DNA from: Warburgia ugandensis
Lineage: Eukaryota > Streptophyta > Magnoliopsida > Canellales > Canellaceae
Assembly: GCA_035236585.1 (NCBI GenBank)
Contig: CP141132.1
Location: forward strand, 55,649,880 to 55,713,879
Direction: 5' to 3'
DNA length: 64,000 bases
The notes below the pieces were generated by a model. It was not told the origin of the DNA. It saw only the letters and a list, made by a program, of their open reading frames with translations, and did not search any database. This document shows, piece after piece, positions 12,531 through 24,300 of this stretch. Within the stretch, counting starts at the first letter, position 1; each line of letters begins with the position of its first letter. The translations under genes and the position numbers were made by a program.

Positions 12531-13760
12531 TAGTCAAAGCTCTATTAGCAAGTAGATCAGCAGGTCCATTACTCTCACGTACAGTACGAATGGGACAATG
12601 AAAAAGAGGATGTTTCCTGCAATCGTATAGAACACTCCCTCGAGCTTGGGAGGAATTTCTATTCTGTTGATTTTCCTTCCTGTGGAGCTTCGATGACTAC
12701 CTTTCAGTCCTGATCCCTGTGAGGGATGTACAGCTCCCATTCAGCATACGTGTTTGTTTGGTTGTGCAAGTAGTGACGGTACGCCCCCTATAAATTTCGA
12801 TCCAAGTCCCTGAACACCCCTCCCGCACTGCCGGTTAGGGGTTGCCTTTTGCAGCCCCTTCGAAATTGAGCTTGACCACTCCAACTGGTGGGGATCCCAC
12901 CGAACTTGGATTTTTCGTATTCGAATTGGTTTAAGCACCTTTTGGTCCCAAGCATTGAGCACATCAGCTTGGTCTTCACTAATAGAAGTAGTCCTAGTTG
13001 GCCATCTCACGCACATCTCTTTTCCAGGTACTGTAGATTTATCAAACTTGGCTTGGTTGTGGACAAGATTGTCCCAGGCGATCTATATGTGCCACGCCAT
13101 ATAAGCGTGGGCATTGGTGAGCAAAGAATCAAGCCATTGTATCTTGCCTCATTTTGCTGAATGTCATTGTATGATCTGGTATCTTCATAGAGGAAAGAAG
13201 CCACTTGTTTCCATAGACATTGAACCTTGTCACTTTTCAATAAAATGTAGGAGTTGTCTCCTCATGCTGTTGACACAAAGGACAAGCTGTGTATCCAATT
13301 TTGTCACATTGGGTGTTAGTTGTTGCGGGCAGTCGGTTTTGTTATGCTAGCCAGGTAAAAAAATTTACTTTGTGATGGCATTTTGAGCCCCAAATGCCAA
13401 TCCAGAGGAGATTCCTTTGCGTATTTTGGGGTTCGCACTGAAGTACTCCTGGCAGATTTAATTGAGAACAAACCATCACGCTATGAATCTAGATTAGTAC
13501 ATCATCTTGATTAGGAAATGGCTTTGTTCGCTCAGTTTCTTGTTGGTTTTGTGCGGCATATGGAATATGGTACTAACCTTTGACGATCATCATTACTCGG
13601 TAAGCCCACTCTTTCCCTTAGTGCAAGGGTGCTGATCCAAGGTTTATTCCAAATGTTAACTTGATCACCGGCCCCAATAGCCCATTGTGCGCCTTTCCTA
13701 AGCACCATCTGTTTACTAGTATGGCTCTCCATATGGCCGAGTCCTCTCTATTTGATGAAA
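12531..13760 (-). pseudogene. LINE (non-LTR retrotransposon) 3' end: RT tail, zinc knuckle, RNase H
   Basis: Read on the minus strand and allowing frameshifts, the order is that of a plant L1-type ORF2 C-terminus. About 13,740-13,540 has WAIGAGDQVNIWNKPWIS, the usual G.G..I.IW..PW motif after the RT domain. About 13,330-13,240 has CPLCQQHEET, the zf-RVT knuckle. About 12,900-12,790 has PPVGVVKLNFEGAAKGN and then GGVFRDLDRNL, the start of an RNase H domain with its first Asp position changed to Glu (NFEG instead of N.DG). About 12,610-12,530 has VRESNGPADLLANRAL, the end of RNase H (normally N..AD.LAN). Several frame changes and stops break it. The RT catalytic core is absent, as expected from 5' truncation or decay. 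Confidence 0.85.
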
Positions 13761-13860
13761 GAGGGATGATAAAATGAAGCATCATCATCATCATCAAAAC
13801 CTTATCCCAATTACTAGTATGGCTCTCCATAAAATGAAGCATGCATGGCATATTTCATGA

Positions 13861-16800
13861 AAGATCCATCACATTCATTTGTTCACCCTCCCTTGGTTAG
13901 CTACCGCCAAGAATTGTCCAATAGATGATCATAACCTTATGTTACTTTAGATAAAAGATCGCCACCATTTATTCTAAAACTATACAAAGAAAGAAAAACC
14001 CCACACACACGGTTCGAATCATTCAACTGGCGTGATTTTTTGTAAGGTGTTCGGGATTCTGGCACCCCAGATTTGTCCTTAGGCACGATTTAATTGTGCG
14101 AGATTTTAGATACTCTCAAGACCTTTCAAACTTCAGAGAAATTATGTGGGGCGCTTTTGAACTTTCGGGACTCTTAGAAGTGCTCCTGTCCTGGCATGGA
14201 CGACTGGGTAACAGTGTGTAGCATTGTAGTTGGTCGATTTTTACATGAATTGCGCTTGCTAGACCATTCGATGGTCATAGGTCGCCTTGACTGCTGGATC
14301 ATGGTAGTTAATTTGGAAACTTGGAAGATAACCCGATACTGATTACCAAAGTGCTTATTATAGGGAATTTTGACTATTTGATCATGGTCTGACATTTTGT
14401 CCTTGGGATGAATCTCAAGTTGCTGTGATAATCACTAAGTAATAGAGGTCCAAACTGGATCCTTACCATCAGGTTATAATGATAGGTCGTTTCAACTATT
14501 GAATTACTGGAGGTTACTTAATCCCATGAATAATCGGTCTATGAGCATTGCCTTGACTTGCAATCAAAATGGTCATGATTATAGTTAGATATGATTCAAG
14601 GGGTGCATAGCGGTAGCTTAAATTTCTTGCTTTCGTCCGATCTTGACCGTGAGAGTCCCGGTAACATTACAAGCTCAAGAGGACAGGAAGGTATACATGC
14701 CTATTTTTCTATACAAGATAGAATTTTCATTGCACTAAGTTGTTTATAATATTAGGAATGGCATAAATAGGTTAGAACTCAAATTTTATTTTGTAGTACT
14801 GTGGGAAGAATATGATTAGTTATGCTAGCACTTTAGTTATGCCTTAAATGGGGGATAAGAAACCACTTATGCAGGTACTCCTGAGGAGGCCCTATTGACC
14901 CATTACTTGTCCTACGAGAAGGAACTTGGCTACTTAAGGTTTGTCCCCAGCCAAAATCACACATGCAAGTTTTTCTACATGTGGCTTGTCCTTGCTTTCC
15001 AAGGCACTGCCTCATGCTAATTGAGTAATTATAGTGTATGCTTTTCTAGGTAAAAATTATGACAAAGTGGTTAGGATTATCCAAATGCATTCATTTTATA
15101 TGGGTTAACTAATTTTTTGCACTCTAAACATTATGAACAGCTTAGATTTATCAAAAAGGTTTTACTTGCCCAATAAAAAAATTGGGCATGCGCACCATCT
15201 CTTCTGAGCGTGTGCACTTGCCGGGATTCTTGACTATTATTGTGATCCTTTCCATCGTAGCCAGCACATCGACTAGATAGATCTTGACTTCGTAGCTCTA
15301 GTTGCCCGAAGTCTTTGTATTTAAACTGTCTAACACATTAATTAGCTACTTTAGTTATCCTGATTTGGAATAGCTGATGATTCTTGATAAATGGGTTCGC
15401 AGCTGTAGTTGCCCGAAGTCTTTGTATTTAAACTATCTAACCATTTGACCACTGGTTTATTTATTTATTTTTATGAAAGGCATGACTATTGGTTAATTTT
15501 TTATAATTTAAAGAAAAAGAAAATGGAAAACTACACAGTTGCTCCAAGGGAATGAGGCTCATCCAACCATTTCTTTCCCTTGGTCGGATCCACTTTCAAA
15601 AGATTTAGATTGCCGCTTGACAATCTCTATCTTGATTCTCCTATTGCTCATAACTAAATGGAAGATCTTGACCCCTAGATTGTTGGCACGTAAATACCTT
15701 GTATCTGATACCCGTGATTGGATAATCTTAACCGTTTGATCAATCTTTTCTTTCAGCAGAATGAGGTGCAAAATAATGGAAACAGATGGTATAACATCGG
15801 AAGATGGAGCCTCACTTTTACCTACATAGACCTTTTGATGTTCATAATTTAGTTATAGGCAATTCATGGGATAACACCGCCTTCTAGTGATCTATGACAT
15901 CTTCTACTTGATTTTTTACCGGATTCAATTTATTTAAGACGTTAAAAAGGAGCCCACAAGTATAAAGATATATATTCTTTTGAGAGGCAAGTATAAAGAT
16001 ATTATTAAGTTGAAATCTCTTGTTAGGTTTCCTCAAAAGCGTGAACACCGACGCCTGCTCTCTCTTTGGACTTTCTGACCTACTCTAGTCCGCGTTAGCT
16101 TTACTAATTTTGAGCACATTTCTACTACTGCGCAGAATCCAACCACCCGGCTGGTATAGTTGGCGTCCCAGATGGAAATGCTAATATGCAATAGCGGCCA
16201 TTCATGGGCTAGAATCTGCGCTATCCTCGTCACATTTTCAAACATATATATTGCCCTTCAGATTAAAAGCCTACAAAAATAAACGACTAAACTTCACCTT
16301 CGAAGAAACCTAAAGAACACTCAGTACATCAAAGGTAGGATAGGTCCGTGTGGAACACCTGGGCCAACTAACGCAATCCGTTTGTGGTTGAACATAACTA
16401 GCTCTCTCCTATGTATACTGTACTTTATTGTTACAGCTAAGAATTACTAAGTCACACACTTACATATAATAAATCTAATCCTCGACTTAAAGAGAAAGGT
16501 GGCGACTTGAAGCTTCCACTAAGGGTACTTTAGGAGAGATGCAAAGTTATTTGCAATCTACTGCACTAGATATTTGGTGAAAGTATGAATACTTTCTACC
16601 GTGGCAGTCAGCTTGGAGCTTTCTAACCAGCTTTATCTTTGTATAACAGTAATAGCATGAACCTTATCTTGGGTGTAGACCCTCTCAATACGTGCAGAAA
16701 CTTTCATGCGCCAATTTCTAATGCAATAGCTTAATTGGATTAAACAATATGGCTGCCCTGTTGCAAATTGGAAATGGGATTGGTTAAGTCATCAATGGGC

Positions 16801-17209
16801 TTTGCCGCTTGCAAGGGTACATGTTAATAATGAATGAAATCTCAATTCCACTATGAGGAAGGCTGAACCAAAGTGCCTCTACTTTTGCACAAAGGTTCCC
16901 ACCTTTGGGTGACCAACTAGTTCATCTGATTGCTCCAGTTTTAGGTATCTCATAAATGAAAAGAATATGATAATTGAAAATTCTAGCATCCTAAAAACCC
17001 TTTTTTTTTTTTGGTACACATAGACTGTTGTTTATACGGAGTTTAAACTATCCATTTCATATGATAAAAGAGTACAATTCAAGTGCTAGACTCATCCAAT
17101 CCACACAAATTTTAAACAATTAGACATCTAGAGCCAGAGAAGTTGGATGGATGGTGATACTTAATCTAAATTGACAAAATGAAGTGGCAAAACAACTGTA
17201 GAAAAAAGC
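13861..17209. other. no gene recognised; contains one dispersed duplication
   Basis: The stretch is less AT-rich than its surroundings in places but has no supported coding sequence. A segment around GTTGCCCGAAGTCTTTGTAT occurs at 15,291-15,337 and again at 15,398-15,444 (offset 107). It may be ancient single-copy or degraded repeat DNA. Confidence 0.4.
15291..15444. repeat. 107-bp-offset direct repeat
   Basis: About 47 bases, with core TTGCCCGAAGTCTTTGTATT, are repeated with few differences. The 60 bases between the copies are unrelated. Confidence 0.8.
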
Positions 17210-18418
17210 ATAGGGATGGCAACTGGGTCAGATTTTTTAACAACCCTAACCCTGACCCTAGTGCTTTTCTCTTGTTCCTAACCCAACCCTAGCACTAGTC
17301 ATGTGATAACCTTGGTTTTTTATAACACTTTTTCATGTTTAGTTTCGAAAGGCAAGGCCTTTGTTTTTGAAAAGAAGTTGAAAATCAAACAGTGAAAAAT
17401 GTTTTCTTTAAAATTCATTTTTAAAAGCCCGATTGGCACATTCATCATCCAGTGGTTCACATTCACAGTCCCCTTGTATTTATTACATAACATGTCCAAA
17501 GCTCACAATCCAAACATCTAATTAAGCAATAGAAGTATCTAATAAACAATACCAAATAAAAGTAACTAAGTATATACCCTTGATCAGTTATAATATTGCC
17601 GATATCCCCAAGCATTATCCTTTCACTCTTGTTTATCTAGATCTGAGATATTACAAACATTCAAACATTTACAATATCTTAGCAAGCTATGCTTGTAGGG
17701 GATTTAAGAAGCATATATAATTTAAAATATGAAACATAAAACAACTATTCCTCAATAGTTCACATATCCACATCTATCATATTCATTTTGAATAAAGTAA
17801 TTCAATTTCCATGAACTATTCAATTCATAGAAATTCTATCAAATAGTCTTTCTCATATGTAATCCTCTATAAACATATTTCACACTAATCTAGATGTACT
17901 AACACTACTACATATAGTTATATAGATAAATCAAGTTAAAATCATAAAAGTAATGAACAACATCAATAATAATCATGTCCCTAACTATATGGGGTCCCTA
18001 ATTATCCAGACTCGGCTATATCATCGGCACCATAGTTCAGAAAATAAAAAGACTACTATGCTTTAGTGCAATTCAAACCAGTATGCCAGAATCATTGCAA
18101 AATAATCCACTGATACCACAGTGGAAATATGTAATGTCACTGCCTATATGGGGAGATAGGACTTTCATAGTGGTGGCCTCCCCATAATTGCCCCACTCGA
18201 CTTTTAGCCCCTTTTTGGGCAAGGTATCCATATATCAACAGTTTTGAAGAGTGGGTGACCAGACCCTCATAAACTCTCATAACATAGCATCCCCAGGCTT
18301 CTACCGGTCCAAACAAAACCCACAGGCCTCCATGCCTAGATGTAAAATAATGATACTAGCAGGCTATTTGTCTGTTCATATATAAAATTCATAACAATAT
18401 CATCATTTTCATTTAATG

Positions 18419-18454
18419 GGTGTTCATGTACCAAGGGTGTTCATGTACCAAGGA
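18419..18454. repeat. 17-bp tandem duplication
   Basis: GGTGTTCATGTACCAAG occurs twice back to back inside the LTR. Confidence 0.85.
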
Positions 18455-19250
18455 TGTAATTTATCAATCTAAAATGATTAAGCAGATAATACAATTGGTA
18501 CCCGTGTACTAAAAACACAATGTCATGGACATAAGATAATGTAAATTCAAATCATGTTTTTTATATAATGATTGCATAATCATAAGCCTAAGATCATTAT
18601 ATCATTCTAACTAAACATTACACATCTTAAACAATAAAACATATCAATCAATCATTCTATTTGATGAACAATTCAAATTCTATAAATTTCATAATATTGA
18701 TTAAGATCTTGTTTAGAACACATATCCTGTAATTCAGGAACATGCATTCTTAAGATTCCACCTACTTGTAACCAGTGACCAATTCCTTCAAAATCGTACT
18801 TCTTTTTGTTGGTGTAATCTGTTATATTTGTCAAATTACATATATAAGATAAGGTTACTTTCTTTCTTTTAGTAATAGATTTGACTTATTTTATTCTTGA
18901 TCATCATAAATTTAGATGATCTTGCATTTGTTCTTCCTTGATCATGATCATATTTCTTTATGGTTGGTTTGATCATTAAATTCTAACCATTGATTAACAT
19001 TTTATAGTCTTGATACCTTGATATCTCTTATACTTGACTAATCTGCCCTCTACATATAGTTTTTCTTATATTAAAATTGTTGATCTATAAATCTAATGGC
19101 TGGATTACCTTTTGATTAATCAATTTTAGGTTTCTGACAATCTTCTATGTCAATTCTAATTTATCTGTGTTAATAGTAAATCTAACTGTTAAATTGGTTT
19201 AATTGTTCTATCTATAACTAAATTAAATATAATTATATTAAATTTTAGTA

Positions 19251-19505
19251 TTTCAAATGATTTCATTATACATTTGAAATTTATTTATTGATCTAATGGT
19301 TAGATTACATTTTGATCTATCAGATGTATGATTTTGAAATAAATCAATGGCTCAAATCATACTTTCTAACATATTTGGATCTTTCAAATGATTTCATTAT
19401 ACATCTGAAACTTTTGTTTTGATCTAATGGTTAGATTACATTTTGATTTGTCAGATCTATGATTTTGATCTAAATCAATGGTTCAAATCATACTTTGTAA
19501 CATAT
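19251..19505. repeat. 131-bp tandem duplication in an LTR
   Basis: TTTCAAATGATTTCATTATA starts copies at 19,251 and 19,382. Both continue through GATCTAATGGTTAGATTACA to AATCATACTTT with few differences. Confidence 0.9.
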
Positions 19506-19787
19506 TTGAATGATCTAATTATTGGATCAGTCTTAATACTCTACTACATTTTCTAATTAATCATTTCTTAGGATCTGATCACCTTTGATTGATCACTCTA
19601 AGTAATTTTATACTTTCTAGATTTTGATTAGTTTAAAATATTTCCTAATCCTAAATTTTATTGTATTAATAGGTTCGCGTCGTCAAAACGAATCCAATGG
19701 ACTTTTTCGATCAAAAATCAAATTTGTATAGCCCTTTGAATTTAAGATTTTGTGTTCTAAATCTTTTAAGTAGTCAATATTAAATTT

Positions 19788-19804
19788 CACTACTACACAA
19801 AAGG
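19788..19804 (+). repeat. left terminal inverted repeat of CACTA
   Basis: CACTACTACACAAAAGG; pairs with the right terminus at 36,741-36,757. Confidence 0.92.
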
Positions 19805-20125
19805 TGATAATAGAAGTCACTTATGAAGTGCTTCTACTAAGGCAACTTGAAAAGTCATCAACTTTAGAAGCCGTTTTATTATACGCAACTCCAAAAACAA
19901 CCAAATGTTAAATGACTTTCGAAGTCGCTTAGGAAGAAAACGCTTCTACAATTGTTGACTTTACAAGTTGTTTTCAGATAAGCGACTTTAAAAGAATTTC
20001 ATTTGGATGAACTTTTAAAGTCGCTTATATAAAAATGATTTCAAATCTTGTGACTATAGAAGTCGCTTTCATGTAAGTGACTTCAAAAGAAAAGTCGTTT
20101 TTCAAAAACAACTTTAAAAGCAATT
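19805..20125. repeat. left subterminal repeats of CACTA
   Basis: Many copies of GAAGTCGCTT / AAAGTCGCTT / AAAACGACTT variants in both orientations. These are the expected binding-type repeats of En/Spm elements and match those at 34.5-36.7 kb. Confidence 0.85.
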
Positions 20126-23100
20126 TTTTTTTTTTTTTACAAATTCTTTTTTTTTTGCTCCTTCTCCCTATATACAATGAATAACAAACACCTGATATTC
20201 AATCATTGTTTATAAACATTAAGAACCTGCATACAAGCAACGTTCATCCACTTCTTAAAACACAATACCATGAATACATTAAAATACTTCGATCTTCACA
20301 GACGTGAAAAACCAATAATCACTACATTCCATTTACATCTCAATCTTTTGATACATTATCACCTGTGTATACATTGAATAACAAACATTTTATGTACCTA
20401 ATACTTCAAACAATCTTTAAAAACATGAAAAACTAAATATCATATACACCTTCCATACACATTCCAAACCACCATCCACTACAATGCATCATCATCTTTC
20501 TTGATACACTACTACCTGTAATTCCATACACTTCATCCACTACAATGCATTGTCTGTGACATCCACATTCACTTCATTTGTAATTCCATACACATTCTAA
20601 GTAACCCTCTCATTCTTAATCTCGTAAAAGTTATATAATTCAATCACCACATATTCACTTCATGTTCAAACTTCAAATTCACTACATCCGCACTCCTTTA
20701 TTCCCACACTCCAAATTTCCACTCAAACACAAACAAGTCAGTGAAAAAAATACTTTATTATGTATTTTAAGTCCAAGTAGTTACTCCAAGTAATCTAATT
20801 GAAACTCATTACATACTTAGCCCATTCATTTCTTTTTTCATTGAGATTTACTCCGGAGTAACTCTTCTTGTTTGCCCACTCAGCAGGCATAGCAACCTAA
20901 AATAGAACATATTTAATTAAGTTAAAACATTTTAGTTATATCCATGAAAATTATAGAAAAATATAAGATTATGGAAAATAAAAAGTGTTGTACCTTTTTT
21001 AAATGAGAGATAGGAGTACAATCAAATACTAGGGTCCTCATGTACCTCAGGACATAAAACCCACACTCCTAATTAGACTATTGTTTAGGGCACTATGCAA
21101 TAAGGACAACAAAAAAGAACTCATATATATATATATATCATTTTTAATAAGGTAAGTTTAATTACTAATAACTTAGAGCAATTGACTATTTCATATACCT
21201 TGACATTCTTCCATGTGAGTTTTGGTGGTTGTAAAGTCTTGGTCACTATAGCCCATTCCCACAAGGTCTTACAAATTTAAATTACAAATGCATTATAGAT
21301 AAATAAAAAATTACTTATCTACACATAACACATGAAAAAAATAAATTCTTACTTATTTATAATATTTGTGAGGGCGGGGAAGATATGCGCTCGACAAGAA
21401 TAAAAAAAGAAAGCATGACCACCATGCACATCCAAAATACATAGCATCCAGTGAGATCTACATAGAAAGTCATATGGATTGTAATGGAAGTTGACAATCC
21501 CTAAGTAAAGAATAAATTGGCAAGAAAAAAAGAAAATTAAAAGTTACCCGCTATTGTGGGGAATCATTAAGCCTTTTCCTTAAGAGTAGCATAAGAAGCC
21601 TGGCAAAATATCCTTAATACGCCTCTCGATTGGCCATTGCTCCATCGCTCTAAATGACTATAGGGTCAAGGAATTGGTAAAGTGTACCCTTCCTCACTTC
21701 AAAAAGGCTAGTAGCATCATTCAAGAAGCCGCATTAAAGAAATAATTATTACATATACCAACAAAATATAATATGTAATGAAATACTAAATGATTTGCAA
21801 GCAAGTATGTGCATATACCCCATGTAGGAGACAATGTGAGTGTGCTTAAGCTGATCCCATAGGCAAACTCGTAATAGGTCCTCCACCACAGGTAGCACTT
21901 CAACAACTTCCTCGACAAGAACTCCTCATGATTTGTACATGATTGATTGCCATATTGATGTTGATGAGACTATAGATTAACCTAAGGGATCGAGGTGTGT
22001 TAGGTGAGACTTCCACATGCTCCTGGGTCAACTACTGTAAAAGATGTAAAAGTTTTCAGCTAAATAATATAATATTAATCTATGAAGAGGGCCTAAGTTA
22101 TGATGAAAGAAAAATTGAAGATATATACAAGTACTTGTTCCATTGCTGTAGCAGCTAAAGTTGACATTGGAATGACAACCGTTCTCGGTGTCTCATTTTG
22201 TTGCTGATTAACCATATAGAGTTATTAAACAATTAAATGAGGTCTTTAGCTAAAAAATATTAATGAGAAAGGTACGTAGTATGATAAGATACGTACAGTG
22301 GACTCTATGAGAATGACTAGTGCCTTTGGCCAAGTGACGTGATATGCAACTACCTCCTTAATGGTTATAATATTTTTCATTTCTAATGGGAATGGTAGGA
22401 AGGCATTAGCATTCAAGCCATGGTAATGGAGACCCGCTTAGTATGTGGTGGCATACTAATTCTCTGTAAAACGTTTGATTCATGCTCATAGCATGAACCA
22501 ACTGCCACGATATTTTGATGGGAATCCAAGCCAACAAGCATTGACCCACCTGGAAATCAAATATGCAATAAAAAGGTTGAGATATAGAATTATTACAAAT
22601 GGACAATGAAAATTTATAGTCTTGTCAATGTATATACCTCTTGGGCAAGAATTTCCTTTTCGAGGGGAGGTAGATGTCCTTCATTATCTTCTTCAGATGG
22701 GGAATTGTAGCTTGCATGTGATGGAGGTATAGTAGGTCAGAATTGCTGAGTAGGGACTCAAGGAACAATCATCATACCTCCCTCACATAGCTGTCTAAAG
22801 AAATCACCCTTTATTTTTTCAATGAGCTCATTGTAGGCCTTCTCATCATCTTGAAGTCTAGGTATACGTACTCCACCAAAGAATTTAGAAGGAACAACAC
22901 CTCGACCCATGCCCCTAACTCCACTAGGGTGGTCTTGCTTATTGCCCATAGCCTTATATAGGATGTCATCCTTGGCAGCAGTGCTGCATAAAGTTCCTAT
23001 GTAGTAAGCAGTAGTGCTTTCTTGGGTAAGAATGTCCTGCAAATTTTAATTAAAAAGACATGATCATTTCATCTAATTAATTGTAAAAAATTTAGAGACA

Positions 23101-23751
23101 AGTGGAACCACTTACTATACTCAAAGCAATTTTTGCAGTAGCTTCATCTGCAGACTTGGTGCTAGTACGACCCACTGAATGCGCTATCTTCTAGAGGATG
23201 GAGCAATCAATGGGTTTTGTAGTCCCATCTTTTTTTTGCTATCAAGCTGTAACAGCCCAAGGGCCCCATCCAGCAACGATATTGTCCTCTTTGGGTTTAG
23301 CCTGCACGGTTTTGTTCTTCCCTTGCAAGAAAAAGCCTCATTCGTGCGTATCAGAGTGCACAGCGGACAATATTGTCCTCTTTGGGTATCTTGCTCGTCC
23401 CTCAACCTTCGCCGTCATCACGATACCTCAGCATCTTGGCAACGGCTCAACCCTCAAGGTTTTGTTCCCTTAGGTCCCTTCACCCCTCAAGAGGCCTCAT
23501 TGCAAGGGAAGTCCTCAACACTGTTATCAACAGCCCAGTTTCCCCTCCCCAGGCGATGTGGGACTAACTCTCAATACCTCCCACTTCGTCCCTCAACCTA
23601 TCTTGGGCAACCTCAACCTATCTTGGGGAATCCCCCTCAAGGCATCTTGCCAACTACAACGGTTCAGCTTTTTCCCTTTAGGGACACGCGCCCTCGCGTG
23701 TTTCCATGGGAGTGCCCACGTGCTGCTAGCCCGCCCCATCATGAGGGAACT

Positions 23752-23764
23752 GACTCTGATACCA
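23752..23764 (-). other. tRNA-Met primer-binding site, minus unit of the TRIM
   Basis: GACTCTGATACCA is the complement of TGGTATCAGAGTC, one base off the initiator-tRNA-Met site, directly next to an LTR end TGTAACAG. Confidence 0.85.
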
Positions 23765-24287
23765 CTGTAACAGCCTGAGGGCCCCATCCAACAACAATAT
23801 TGGCCGCTGTGCACTATGATACACATGAACGAGGCCTTTTTCGGCAAGGGAAGAACTAAACTGTGCGGGCTAAGCCCAAAGCGGACAATATCATTACTGG
23901 ATGGGGCCCTCGGGCTGTTACAATAGTATCAGAGCCAGTTCCCTCGTGATGGGGTGGGCTAGCCGCACGTGGGCACTCGTGTGGAAACACATGGGGACGC
24001 GTGTCCCTAAAGGGGGAAAGGTGAACCGTTGTAGTCGCCAAGATGCCTTGAGGGTGGGCCAAGATGCCTTGAGGGAGATGCCCCAAGATAGGTTGAGGTT
24101 GCCCAAGATAGGCTGAGGGACAAAGCGGGAGGTACTGAGAGTTATTCCCACATCGCTTGGGGAGGGGAAACTGGGCTGTTGATAAGAGATTGGGAATCTC
24201 TAATGGGTGTGATGTGTTTTAAAGCCGTGAGGCACTCTAGGCCAAAGCGGACAATATCATGCTGTTGGAACCCCGATCTGTTACAAT

Positions 24288-24300
24288 GGTATCAGAGCCA
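24288..24300 (+). other. tRNA-Met primer-binding site, plus unit of the TRIM
   Basis: TGGTATCAGAGCC two bases after the LTR end GTTACA. Mutated sister sites follow the LTR ends at 23,922 (TAGTATCAGAGCC) and 25,116 (TGGTATCAAAGCC). Confidence 0.88.

Noticed and set aside
14018-14028. GGTTCGAATC resembling a pol III B box (tRNA or SINE)
   Set aside because: No A box at the right distance and no cloverleaf could be drawn.
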